A stretch of DNA of 64,000 nucleotides, taken from the NCBI GenBank assembly GCA_033807775.1, contig JAWVWS010001018.1:225440-289439 (forward strand). The letters are read 5' to 3'. The DNA comes from Saussurea involucrata (lineage: Eukaryota; Streptophyta; Magnoliopsida; Asterales; Asteraceae). The position numbers and the translations under genes were made by a program. The stretch's first letter is position 1, and every line of letters begins with the position of its first letter. This document shows positions 12,083 to 22,619 of this stretch, one piece after another. A model generated the notes under the pieces. It ran no database searches, had not been told where the DNA came from, and was given only the letters and a program-made list of their open reading frames with translations.

Positions 12083-12491
12083 ATATATATACACACATAC
12101 ATATGCTTCTAAATGAACATTGATAACACAGCTAGTTTGTATTCCATCCAACAAGCTCTTCATCTTCAATCTTTCTGACCCTTCTTCAACGGCTTCTGCT
12201 TTTGCAACCACGTATGGCCATTGTGTACCACAACCCGCACATACTTTAGCAAATGAGTTGAGGGTTGTCATATATTCTACAAGAGGAGTAGGCCCACGAA
12301 TGAGGTAACCTCTGACTTGACCTTGCATGATGTATCCAACCTAACCGTGGTTCAGCGGCTTAAAAACTACTTTTCAGAGAAATTAACAACAACAAAAAAT
12401 ACAAAACAACAACACAGTAAAAAAATACAAAACAAGAAAAAAAAATACAAAACAAGAAAAAAAAATACAAAACAACTAAAACAACCACCAC

Positions 12492-12815
12492 CTACTTAAA
12501 AATTGATTTAGTTTCATCAATCCAAGCTTGCTTCTCGTTTACCTTCGCTTGAATAATTGCGAAGTCTTGCAGAATATGGTGAATTGCTTCTTGTTCTCGA
12601 CGAACACGAGCCTCCCTAGCTTTTATATCCCCTTTCATCCTTTTGATCTCCCTGTCTTCCTCTTCGATCTTTCTCAAATGGACTGCCTTCCTGTCCATAA
12701 TTTTTTTCCACTCTTCTGTTAGTTCATCTATCTCCTTTTCCTTTTTTGCTATGGCGACCTCGATTTGAGGTGGCATTTTTTCAGGAGTAGCCTTAGGGTT
12801 TGATGACGATGCCAT
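12492..12815 (-). CDS. Small coiled-coil protein, second MULE gene (convergent)
   Basis: A 107-residue frame begins at ATG 12815-12813 (MASSSNPKATPEK) and ends at 12492. After about 20 residues the protein is almost wholly charged heptad-like helix (Lys/Glu/Arg-rich, KKEKEIDELTEEWKK through RVRREQEAIHHI), predicted coiled coil. Upstream on the - strand is a CT-rich leader and a TATA-like ccataaatac at 12942-12933, just inside the right inverted-repeat edge. The layout fits a real transcription unit reading toward the transposase gene. I do not recognise the family. It occupies the position of mudrB in maize MuDR, but I see no sequence resemblance I could defend. A further open frame at 12328-12125 on the same strand could be a downstream exon, unproven. 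Confidence 0.55.
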   Translation of the reverse strand: MASSSNPKATPEKMPPQIEVAIAKKEKEIDELTEEWKKIMDRKAVHLRKIEEEDREIKRMKGDIKAREARVRREQEAIHHILQDFAIIQAKVNEKQAWIDETKSIFK

Positions 12816-12952
12816 TTGTGGATTAAATGAGAGAAGAGAAATCAAGAGAGAAAACAATTCAAAGAAAGAAAGCAAGAGAGAAATCAAGAAAGAAAGCAAG
12901 AGAAAGTGTGAATTGTGAATTGCATCTTACTGGTATTTATGGATGAAATCTC

Positions 12953-13312
12953 AAACATGCAAATGAATTTCAACCACAAATCGGTCTTCAAAGTACAATA
13001 ATTGTGGAAAAAAACAGTAAAAGCATGCAAGATTCGTCTAAGTATAGGGGCTGAAAGTGTAAATTTTCAGGGACCAAAACTGTAATTTTTTGGGCCATCG
13101 CGGGCTGCGATCGCGGGCAGGGACCAAAAGTGCACCGCGGCCAAAGTTGAGGGGCTTCGCGGGGCATTTGGCCCCAAAGTACGTGCCACGTCAGCCTAGC
13201 CCGCGATCGCGGGACCCCATCGCGGGTATTTTGGGCATTTTTGCAAAGTTGAAAAAATTTAGGGTATTTCGGTAACAGTTGGTCAAACTTGGGGTATTTT
13301 AATTAATTTCCC
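12953..13312. repeat. MULE right terminal inverted repeat
   Basis: This 360-bp repeat pairs with the left one. It contains the same palindrome, cccgcgatcgcggg, at 13200-13213. It probably carries promoter or transposase-binding function for the leftward gene, by analogy with MuDR. Confidence 0.93.
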
Positions 13313-13321
13313 TTGATAATT
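13313..13321. repeat. MULE target-site duplication, right copy
   Basis: The 9-mer ttgataatt follows the right inverted-repeat end (aattaatttccc) and is identical to the left copy. Confidence 0.93.
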
Positions 13322-15059
13322 TGGAGATTTATTTATAATATGATATATGTCAAGTGATCAAGTTATTTTTTTAGAGTAAATTACATTTTTTAAAGTATAT
13401 AATATTTATATACGACAAAGCAACAAATAAACTCATACCATTCTCACCTTTAATGAGGTTTGAATCCTTAACCTCTTAGCAAACAAATGCTCGAATACCG
13501 TTAGCCAAATGCCTTTTGGTATAAATTACATTTTTGGTTTGTGTGGTTTTTCATTTTCAAAGGTTCTTGGCCCTACAGTATAGAAAACTATTGCAAAAAT
13601 GCTCGAATCCGGTACCTCGTTCTAATGCTCTTAAAAACCTGCTAAGGTGTATTCTACCCTGTTTTCTGTTTCCTTTTATTATTCTATACAAACTAATAAA
13701 CTCATACTATTCATTATGAATATAGTACAATGTTAGAAGGGTGTGAGTTTAAGAAAAATGTTAGAATTAAAGCCTAGTTATTCAATATTTAAGAAAACGA
13801 TAAGGTGAATGTAAGTTCCATAACCACAAGGTTTTCCTAATTGAAAACATATCACATCATGAACAATCCTTTTACCAAAATGTATATAAACTCCAGTTAA
13901 CCTCTTTCATTGACGAAGATTTACATTGACCATGGTAGGATACAAAAGCAGGTCATGTGTCAATGTTTGAGTTTCACTACAGATCAATTGTCATCCATAT
14001 TTGACTCAATACAAAATCCTGGCATAAGCCCCCTCGTGATCCTGGTACATACCCATTCAATAGTTGGTAGAGGCAGAGGCCTCGGTCCTTGAAATTGCGA
14101 GTTTTAGTTCATCCAAGGAACTCTTTATAGAATCAAGAAATGACATGAATTGTGTGCTTATAATTAGTTCATAAGTGGGGGTAACCTTAGAAAAAACACA
14201 TGTTTCTAATTAACCCTCGAGTTCAGAGGGTCCTTCTTTAGATCATGTATAGATGTTAAGATTGGAAGGACTTCTACCTTGTCCTTGATTCTCTGCTATG
14301 CTATGGGAGAGACCCTGGTTGTTCTGATCTTGTGTCTAACATATTCCTCTTCAGAGTCGGACAAGTTATAACAGATGTGCTAGGCAAACTGAAAGTCAAG
14401 TATAGAAAGGCCATGTGTAAAAGGGATTTCCATTGTCTCCCTGAAAGACAGTCTCTGGCATCTAAGTGATGAACGCAGAGCAGTTCATCTTTGTTTACAG
14501 GGGCAACACATGCCTCTCTGTGTGTAAGTAGTGATGTTTTCTAAGGCGAATTGTGACATGATTTTTGGGTAAGTTTCTCCTTATTCTTTTTGGCGTCTTC
14601 TTGAGAACCCTAAGACTCACTTAACTTTCTTATGGATATTCATATGTAAAGATATATATATATATATACACACATATGTATGCATGCATGGTTTAGATGT
14701 ATGAATGGTATATATATATATTCGTGTATACGCATGCATGGTCGTAATATATAAAGAATATATGTAGATTTATGTTTACATAATTGCGTTGGACCATGCA
14801 TAAAGGTTACCTTCCAATCCTTAGTGTCATTGTTATTTGTACTTAGAAGCAATAGGGTATCGAGAGGGAAATCGAGGAGCGTCGGGACAGCCAAAGACGG
14901 TAGGCGGTACCATCACTGCGACTATGCCTGACGAGTATGCCCGGGGCATAGTCGCCCATGTCAATCTTGTGCCCGTGGACAGCCCACGGTACAATTCGTG
15001 CGAGAATGCCCTGCGATTGTGCCATGGCACTGTAGCGGGGGCAAAGTCGCCGACGGGGT
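13322..15059. other. Intergenic DNA without recognisable genes
   Basis: The sequence is AT-rich with TA microsatellites near 14652-14670 and 14708-14722. A locally GC-rich block at about 14860-15060 has short overlapping open frames on both strands, which I judge non-coding. It may be the U3 part of the old gypsy LTR that follows. No protein family was recognised. Confidence 0.5.
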
Positions 15060-15800
15060 GGTGGGTGTATTTATAGCAGCGCCGATTTTCTTAGGGAGGG
15101 AGTGTTTTTCATTTTCAGTATTGGTCCGATTCTCTCTCTAAAAGAGGACGATTCCCACCCTACAACCCTTTCACTTCATTTACTTCTTGGAACTTCATCA
15201 TTTATGAGTTTGGATCCTCATTTCCTACTCTCATCTACCTACTAGAGGGGATACTTGAAGAGATTTCAAGATTTAAGTCGTTAAAGTTTCAAGACCTCAC
15301 TTTTTCCATCTCCAGGGTTTCTTCATAGCTAAGGTTTTCTCCTTACAAACCTTGTGGTGATTTTCTTTACTTATATATTGTCATTAATACCCGTTATGTG
15401 TTTCAAATCATGATTTTCTAGTGTTTGGATGTTTTGACCTAAAACCAAAGGTTTATGAGTTTGGGGTCAAATATGAACTTCTATATCATTGTAACTTCAT
15501 GAACATGTATATTGGTGTTGTCTAGACTACTCTACATATGTGTAAATGATTTGTGGGTTTTTACCAAAATATGATGTATAGGGTTTTGGCTTTAAAAATG
15601 AAATTCATGGATTTATCCTACTTATGAATGTGCTTGTTATATTTGATAGAAGTCGTTAAATTGAGAAGAGTAAATATAGGTGGTTCACATTGTTATTTTT
15701 GGAGTTATGTGATAATGTTAACTATGCACGATTATAGAGAAAATGTTGACACATGGTATATTATTGCATTGTATTATTAAAACATGATCATGTGTGAGAT
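15060..15800 (+). mobile_element. Left part of an old + strand gypsy LTR (split by Copia)
   Basis: A TATA-like 'gtatttatagc' at about 15067 is followed by a CT-rich leader and a T-rich transcribed style typical of long gypsy LTRs. The sequence is cut at 15800 by the Copia element and appears to resume at 28258 until the LTR end at 29092. The link is inferred from the near-matching 5-bp duplication (gagat/gggat) around Copia and from the primer site and gag start after 29092. The left end of the LTR was not located. Confidence 0.45.
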
Positions 15801-16054
15801 TGTAGATCCCAGATTTACAAGTAACAATGTATAAAAGATACGATTAATCTTTATTGAATGATTATAGAGAGGTTACAAGTAATGAATGAAAAGCTCTCTC
15901 TCTCTCTCTCTCAACAATTAGGCGCATAAACTAAAAGTGATTAATCTCTAACCCTAATCCTCACACAAAATAATCCTTAAATACCTAGGGCCTAAGCTTC
16001 AAGCCCATGGCCCATTAAGCTAAACTAAGTCCAATTATCATTAAAGTCTTTTAC

Positions 16055-19000
16055 AAATAAATAATTTTTTTTTAGAACCAACGATCCCATAGATTTAGGA
16101 TAACGGGTAAAATAGGTTATTAATAAATAAAGTCTCCAATTACAATAAGATGGCAGGCAAACGAGCAACAAGCTGTGCTGCAACCCCCTTTTGGATGGCA
16201 AAACCAATCCTACTAAAAATGAAATTCTGTGACTTAGGGGTCGAAAAATTACTTTGCACAACCCATTGAACCCTAGTCAAAAACTCCCCTGCTTCCGGAG
16301 CTAGGAAACCAAAAGTATCGAAAGCAAAAGGGATAACCACGTGTTGATTCTCTACACAGGCTTTCTCGTGTTTAGCAACTTTGCTCGATTCCGCTCTCAA
16401 CGCAGCTTTGCCCGCCACAAACCCATTTTCCCTAAGCCCAACAAGAGGGGACACTCCAGTAAGATCCACACAAGCATGTTTCCCCCCAGCCCACCCAAAC
16501 ACAAGTATATCAGTTGGCCGTAAGGTAGATCTCCCTTCAAGCGGTTCCGTCAGAAAGTTCACTGGGGCCTCCTTTTTAGAAGAAATTCCAGCCCGTTTAA
16601 GAACATCATACAGAACATCCCTAACCAAATCATGCCTATATTTGAAACCAGGTAACTCCTTGCAATGGACCGCATGCTCGCCAAAAGAATCCAAACAGGC
16701 CTTGCGGCAGACTGGGCAAGGCTCATCAGCTGGAAACAGAGGGATCATTAGCCGGTACTTAAGGATAGCCCGGTACTCCAGAGCCGACATATGCTGACCC
16801 AGTCCTTCAATGGGGATAACCGTCAAAAAATCTTGAGCATGAGGAGCTCGGAGACATTCCAACACCGCTTTTTGGCGAGGGGATAAATCAAACTTCACTC
16901 CCAAAGTCTGGACGATTCCACTAAAAAGGGCACACGCCAAAACATTCTGGGCTTTAGGGGAGGCGGTGTCCTTGTTAGAGAAACCGCTAAGATCGAAATC
17001 AGGAATGGCCATGCGCAAGCTTTCCATCGCACACCCATAATCAGAGTCAAACCCATCAATACCACATCCCTGAAGAATGTGGTCCTGCAAACTCCAAGAT
17101 TGCGCCCTCGAGGCCACAAAAGCATAAGTAGATACATCCTCAGCCGAACATAACCCCAACCCACCCAACCGAGCCGAAAGGGATGCTAGCCTCCATTGAA
17201 AATCCCCAAAAAAGGACCCCCACAAACCACAATAGCCTCTATCGCCCTCCGAAGGCCATTGTCAAAAATAGAAACAGCTTCCCCTATATACATAGGTTGG
17301 CACGTTCTTAGACCGAACAACAGCTTTGCGACACCCATACATGAGCGGAGCAAAATGAGCTCCGATTGAGGGTCCCGCAGACTGGGAAGGCAACTCATTA
17401 GTTCCACAGCACGAGATGCCCTTTTCACAGCCAAACTACTAATAAACCCCGCATCCTGGCTAACAACGCCTCCAAGGAGTTTCACACCCAACGTCGGCCT
17501 CCCGATCCCGCGGGGAAACAATCCATCCTGCACCTTCACCCCATTGCATGATGGCCAAAAAACTTATGTTTTCTTAATGTTGAGATCAAGGCCCAGGCGG
17601 GGCCCCTCAGCCCTGATTATATCTAAGGCTTTAGCTACCTCTTTAGTGTCTCCGATAATCGTACCATCATCCAAATACCAAGCATGGAAAAGAAGTTTGC
17701 AGCAGTCCCTGATCCGGTGAACAAGTGGGTGCAAAACTAAGGCAAAAAAGAGAGGCCCTAAAGGGTCCCCCTGCTGACCTCCAGTGGTGGACCAAATATG
17801 GTCATCACCCACATATAACCTCGCCGACTGACCATAAAGAAAATCCACCCATAGGGAAATGGACGGGCATCGAGTCCGAACCTCATGCAGGAGGGTAGTC
17901 CGATCCACCAAGTTGAAGGCATTAGAGAAATCAACAGTAAGCATAGCCAACGACCCATCTGCGTGAAACACATTTAAGAATCTATTCGCGCTATGGAGCA
18001 CGGCCTCTGCCCCGCTGGGGACTCCCACCCCAAACTGAAAGTCACAAAGGTACTTGGACATCTCCTTCCGGAGACCCCTCATAGCCACCTTAGAGACCAG
18101 CCTCCTCCAAATCGCGCCCACGACAATAGGCCTAATCCCATTGTCCGGTTTGAGCAATGGCGTGAGGGGCGCAGACGCAACAAACTCCGCCAAAACCTTA
18201 GGGCACCTCCCCCTAGCCATAAATTAACCACCACAGAGATAGCCTTGAGTAACCCAACGGCGATCGCCGACCCCTCTCCGCAAAAAGCATCTAAAATATG
18301 TTGGGCCCTCAAACCGTCCCGCCCACAAGAAGTCCCTTTTGGGAAAGATTGAATACACCCAAGAATGCTATCGACATCCACATTCAGGGGGGGCTCAGAG
18401 AGCAAGGAAACATGCATAACCGGTGGGGGCAGAATGGGATGCTTAGCCAACAACGCTGTCAGAGTATCCGTACCGAAAGGTGCAACCCCCGAAGAACATA
18501 ATACTTTAACAGCAGCAGTGAAATGCCCGTCCGCAACTTTCCTCAAACATTGTTTAACATTGGCGCACCCCGCTGAGCTATCAGACCCAGAGACAAGCTC
18601 ACCCTTTCCCGAGACCACCCTTAAGGGTTGGACAAACAGCGAAAGGATAAGTTCAATAAAACCATCCCCACCCCAAGCTGCCAACGACCGCTGAATACTA
18701 TGGCATTGCAAAGACTTCCGATTACCACCCCTGCGCTCCTGACGGTTAGAAGGCCTGAAAACACGCAACGTGCAACGTGGTAACAACAAAAGTTTTACCC
18801 ACGCCTCAATAGACGTTGGCATAGCCGCCACCTTACCCAGAGCAGCAGCTAACGCATGAAAAAATGCCATACGACAACTATGAGGGATGCTCTTAACAGT
18901 CGTGATAGGTAGGGAGAACACCCGGTCAAGGAGAACCTCATCCACCACCACCCCTCCCAAAGGAACCACTCCCCTCCCAACATGTGGCCTAGCGATCCCC

Positions 19001-19446
19001 ACTACAAACTCCTCCACATCTCCCGCAACCCACTTGAACCGGGCCATCCCATCCGCATGATGGCATGCCCGGCTGAGAGCATGTAAGCACATACACACCC
19101 CACACAACCATTGATCCGTGGCCTTTAAAGCCTCCCCAACCGAAACAAACAATTCACAATCCGCCATGAGCGCCTCTCGCAAGGCCCCCCTCCGATCGTC
19201 CGATGACAAATGGAGACGCTTAATATGCGCAACCAGTCGAGGAAACCCCTTGGACCCCGCCACTCCATCTGGGCAACAATGGAAACCCCTAAAGGGACAC
19301 GGCCAAACACCCACCGAAGAACAAACACTCACCTCCATGGAGGGAGCCCAAAAAGAAAAACAGACACTGATTCAGGGACCGAGAAGGTCCAAGAACCCTA
19401 AACCAAACTCAAAATTTGATTGATTAGAATACAGAACCGAGAAGGT
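16055..19446 (-). mobile_element. Non-LTR retroelement of R2-like architecture, inserted in the Copia 3' LTR
   Basis: The - strand element runs from about 19446 (5') to an A9 tail (T9 at 16055-16063). It encodes one reverse transcriptase polyprotein and has a short 3' UTR of about 75 bp. It is inserted within the 330-bp Copia LTR, replacing about 40 bp of it. No clean target duplication was found. A 15-bp repeat (accgagaaggtccaa) occurs twice near the 5' end, at 19378 and 19434. GC content is visibly higher than in surrounding DNA. See the coding entry for domains. Confidence 0.75.
16140..19338 (-). pseudogene. Non-LTR reverse transcriptase with C2H2 start and CCHC + restriction-like nuclease end
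   Basis: The protein starts at ATG 19338. Domains in order are: an N-terminal Cys/His finger (CPFRGFHCC ... HIKRLH, residues ~14-43), a second Cys cluster (CGVCMC), a long linker, an RT starting near LLKPDNGIRPI with the catalytic WYLDDG at about 17675, a thumb region, then CPVC...GEHAVHC followed by RPTDILVF-x-ACVDLTG. The last two match the layout of R2-type elements: a CCHC finger then a PD-x(12-14)-D/E restriction-like nuclease. No APE-type endonuclease is seen. The frame is broken by a frameshift in a G5 run near 18210, an in-frame TAA just past 17564, and a frameshift in a T6 run near 17212, so it is dead here. Similar reverse transcriptases are, as far as I recall, annotated without a named family in plant genomes. 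Confidence 0.8.
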
Positions 19447-19472
19447 CCAAATGGCCATTTATGGTACTAACA

Positions 19473-20632
19473 ATCTCCCCCTAAAGTTATATAAAGAAAA
19501 ATTGGTCTTGAAAACTTCAAATCTTGATCTTCTTTTCCTCTTGAATCTTTGAAAACACTTTGGTGTTGCTTGTCTTCAAGTCTTTCCATGCTCCCCCTTT
19601 AATAAAGCTCTTAGTCTTCATATCTTCAACTTTATCACCAGATTCAATGAACAGTTACCTCGACTAAGTGCACGAAAAGCAGCTTTCAACTGTAGGAACT
19701 CGCCACATCCGATAAGCACACAAGAAAGATAATGTGCGAGTTGCGTGACATTCCACAATGCTTCTTCAATTTAAAATAAAGAATCTTTCTTTGAACCGCG
19801 AGTTGAATTTACTTTCAGCTTTAGCTTTAAGAACTTGTAGAACCAATATGCTCGAAGAAGGAAATAATAATTTGTAGTGAACACCATTTGATAAGGGATG
19901 AGAAGAATTGAACAAAACTTACCCCCCCCCCCCCCAGCTTTTGCTAACTCCCCTCAACATGATAATATGTGTCTTTGAATCTGTATCATTTCTCCCCCTC
20001 ATGATGAGTAGGAGCATCTGAAGCATCATGTAACTTCAAAAACAATACCGGTAAGTAGCAGAATATCAGAAAAAAACGTTAAGTAACCAATGTGGGGTAA
20101 ATATCTAACACACAAACACAATAGTAACTGTTATCACAACAATTAAAATAATTGTGTGGACTATGTTCAAAGTTGGTATTAGGGTATCTCTGATAGGACT
20201 TCCAGTCATCATTGAAGTAAAATTTTAAAAATTACTTCTCAAACTGTTCCGACAATATCACGAAGATATGCAAATGTAATCACAAAGACTCGTGCATGTG
20301 TGAAAGGATTAATTTATATCGATTTGGCTCAAATATTGATTTAACCTGGGACTCAAGTTAACAGTCAATAGACACAATGAATAGAATATGAAGTTCGGAG
20401 ACCGGAGCTGATGTCTTCCTTTTTCAATATCTAAGACCTCTGAGTGAGGAATAGATAGATTATGTGCTAAATCTCTGTGCATTTATGAAACAAACATCTT
20501 TTGTGAGATGTTTGAGTGGCTGGGTGGGGTGACACGAGTTATCGACATTGGGTCCATATCTGATTCAATATTCATCTCCAAAGAACGAGAATGAATAGAT
20601 TGTGTGGTTACCTGGATAACTGGCTCGGTTTG
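19473..20632 (-). other. Copia 3' internal remnant with several polypurine tracts
   Basis: The - strand ends in a purine tract (ctttagggggagat, 19486-19473) next to the 3' LTR. Similar tracts occur at 19600-19591 (aaagggggag) and 20000-19991 (gagggggaga), plus a G/C homopolymer at 19922-19935. Multiple purine tracts upstream of the 3' LTR are known from SIRE-like Copia elements; whether this belongs there is only suggestive. No open frame resembles pol. Confidence 0.6.
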
Positions 20633-21169
20633 TGTAACACCCTAAAAATCAGGGCTAATTTAAACTTCAACTGAAACCAGTTATGACAAAATACCATCCA
20701 AACTTTTATATAAGAGGAGAATTAACTATGAGGTTTCATAATTACAACATGGAATTCTCCCAATAACTTATTAATCTAATCATGTCCACTACAATTAGAT
20801 TAACTAAGTTATCTAAACAATCCATCAAAAGCCTCCATGCTTTAGCTAACTCCTCCGCTTATCTCTTAAGTTGGATACATCAAAAGCTCTCGGCCCACAT
20901 CCCATTTACTTCCCTGAGCCTGTACCTGGTAAGAAAATTTAATTTGAAAGATTAGGCTTACGCCTAGTGAGAACATCCAATTTCAAATTAAAGACGTTAA
21001 CAGTTTGTAAATATCTAATACATATAAACAAACTTGTTCTCCACCATTCTTACCATACATATGCTCACCTCAACGACATGATCCTGCCCGATCCCATGAA
21101 TATGACTAACATTCAGTAAGTCATATTATCAAAATCAAGAGCCTACTACGAATCCTTATAGATTCTAGA

Positions 21170-21475
21170 CTATTGCTCTTATCCAATAAATTAAAAATTG
21201 CTTTATGCCTATTTCTTGACCCGAAAGTAGAGATTACAAGTTACTTTATGCCTACCTCTGATCCTCCCCTAGAAATCAGGAATTACAATTTACTTTATGC
21301 CTATTCCTCGATTTCTAAACTATGAAATAGAAATTACAATTTCCTTTATGTCTATTTCTCATTTCATAGCACCTTTACGAAATGGGAATTACAAACTACT
21401 TTATGCCTATTCCTCATTTCAGGTCAACGAGAATTACAATTTGCTTTATGCCTATTCCTCGTAACAATACATAAC
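21170..21475. repeat. Tandem repeats in the gypsy LTR ('aattacaatttactttatgcctatt' type)
   Basis: About five imperfect units of roughly 55-60 bp each contain 'attacaa(t)tt(a/g)ctttatgcct' followed by a variable stretch that is partly self-complementary. They occur only once in the window because the 5' LTR is truncated. Confidence 0.8.
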
Positions 21476-21654
21476 CGTGCCTATGGATCCATTACACATG
21501 CTGCACACTTTCTTAGTATCAAACTAAAGCATCCTTCAAACCTAACACATTATTATTTGATGATAATTATGTTCAAGCTACTAGAATTATATTTCAATTC
21601 TTCCATCTTACTCTGTTCAGAAGTTAAGTAAAACTCAAGTTATCGGGTACTTAA

Positions 21655-21965
21655 AATGATCAGACCCAAGAGTTTCCGGACACCCCCAAACAATCCGGAT
21701 AACATAACTTCCCGGATACCCACACTTACCGGACATAATAATCCCATCCAGATACTTACTTGAAACATAAACAGTCTGGACAACAAAACTTTCTAGAAAA
21801 ACATAACTTTCCGGACAACATCCGAAAACCAAGATAATCCGGATACCATCCGGTATCTAATTCATCCGGAAACTACAAAATAAATAAAACTTACCGGATA
21901 GCTTTGTCTTGTCCGGAAACCTTCAAAACAGAGGTTTCCGGATACTTTTCTTTTATCCGGAAACT
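21655..21965. repeat. Dispersed 'tccgga' motif cluster in the gypsy LTR
   Basis: The hexamer tccgga and near variants (ccggataa, ccggaaac, ccggacaa) occur well over ten times in about 310 bp of otherwise AT-rich sequence. The palindromic core suggests repeated protein-binding or methylation sites in U3; function unknown. Confidence 0.75.
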
Positions 21966-22619
21966 ACGACCTGCAGCCTATTTTTACATTCCAAATCCAT
22001 ATATGTTCTATTCAGCTTGTTTCGACACTTTCATTTAGTCCCAATACAGTTTATACACATGTCTTAATGTTTAATTTAACAGAAAACAAGGATTTAGATC
22101 AAAATAGAGAATGAACTCACCTTTAAAGAAGATAAACCCACTTTTGCACAGATTAATACTCCAATCTGCTGTCAATGATTCTGAAACCTAAACAACAAAT
22201 AGGTTTGTTCATAACTAAGCATTTACAACAAGTTTTGTCTGAATCCATGGTGAATTTCTTACCAAATTTGAAGACCAAAGCTTGGTTTTTCCTCTTCCCT
22301 TCTTTCTTTCTTCTTTCTCTGATTTCTCTAAACCGACCCAGCAAAAAGGAAATGAGATATTTCTCAAGTCTCAGCCCCTTATCCATACACACTATCACTA
22401 AATGACCAAACACACCTTTAAGTTTCCAATTTTACACAATAACATCAAACTTTGGTTACTTAACTTTTAACCCCATTGATTTATATACTTGTAAAGATAG
22501 CACAAACTTAAAGATCCTATTACAAAACAACTTCATTTATATTAAAACATAATATAACGAAATTTCGAGATGTTACAATACTCCCCAACTTGAAAACGAT
22601 TTCGTCCCCGAAATCAAAG

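Larger units (their letters stand above)
8152..13312 (+). mobile_element. Autonomous-type Mutator-like element (MULE), 5161 bp
   Basis: The element is bounded by 360-bp terminal inverted repeats: left 8152-8946 after removing a nested MITE, right 12953-13312. It is flanked by a perfect 9-bp direct repeat, ttgataatt, at 8143-8151 and 13313-13321. A 9-bp target duplication and long inverted repeats are hallmarks of Mutator-like elements. It carries a MuDR-type transposase gene (+ strand), a convergent coiled-coil gene (- strand) and a long foldback between them. The layout resembles maize MuDR, whose mudrA and mudrB genes are also convergent and driven from the inverted repeats. The perfect target duplication and well-matched ends suggest fairly recent insertion. 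Confidence 0.95.
15801..19472 (-). repeat. Copia 3' LTR, interrupted by a non-LTR element
   Basis: 15801-16054 matches 27928-28180 with few differences, including the (CT)n tract and 'caacaattaggcgcataaac'. The LTR then breaks off at a T9 run. Its last ~20 bases ('catttatggtactaaca') reappear at about 19456-19472. The inserted DNA between is the RT-encoding element. Confidence 0.88.
20633..22577 (-). repeat. Gypsy 3' LTR (1945 bp)
   Basis: On the - strand it runs from tgtaacatctcgaaatttcg to a terminal gggtgttaca. It contains two internal repeat arrays (about 21170-21475 and 21655-21965). The purine tract ttggggagtat directly precedes it (22588-22578). Confidence 0.88.

Noticed and set aside
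12120..12499. + strand frames after the MULE hairpin
   Set aside because: One is opposite the possible - strand exon and the other is built on an A-rich repeat. Neither has support.
14833..15076. Three overlapping short frames in a GC-rich block
   Set aside because: They are in competing frames and strands with no recognisable domain, and probably part of an LTR.
16341..19423. Several + strand open frames
   Set aside because: They are antisense shadows of the GC-rich reverse transcriptase on the - strand.
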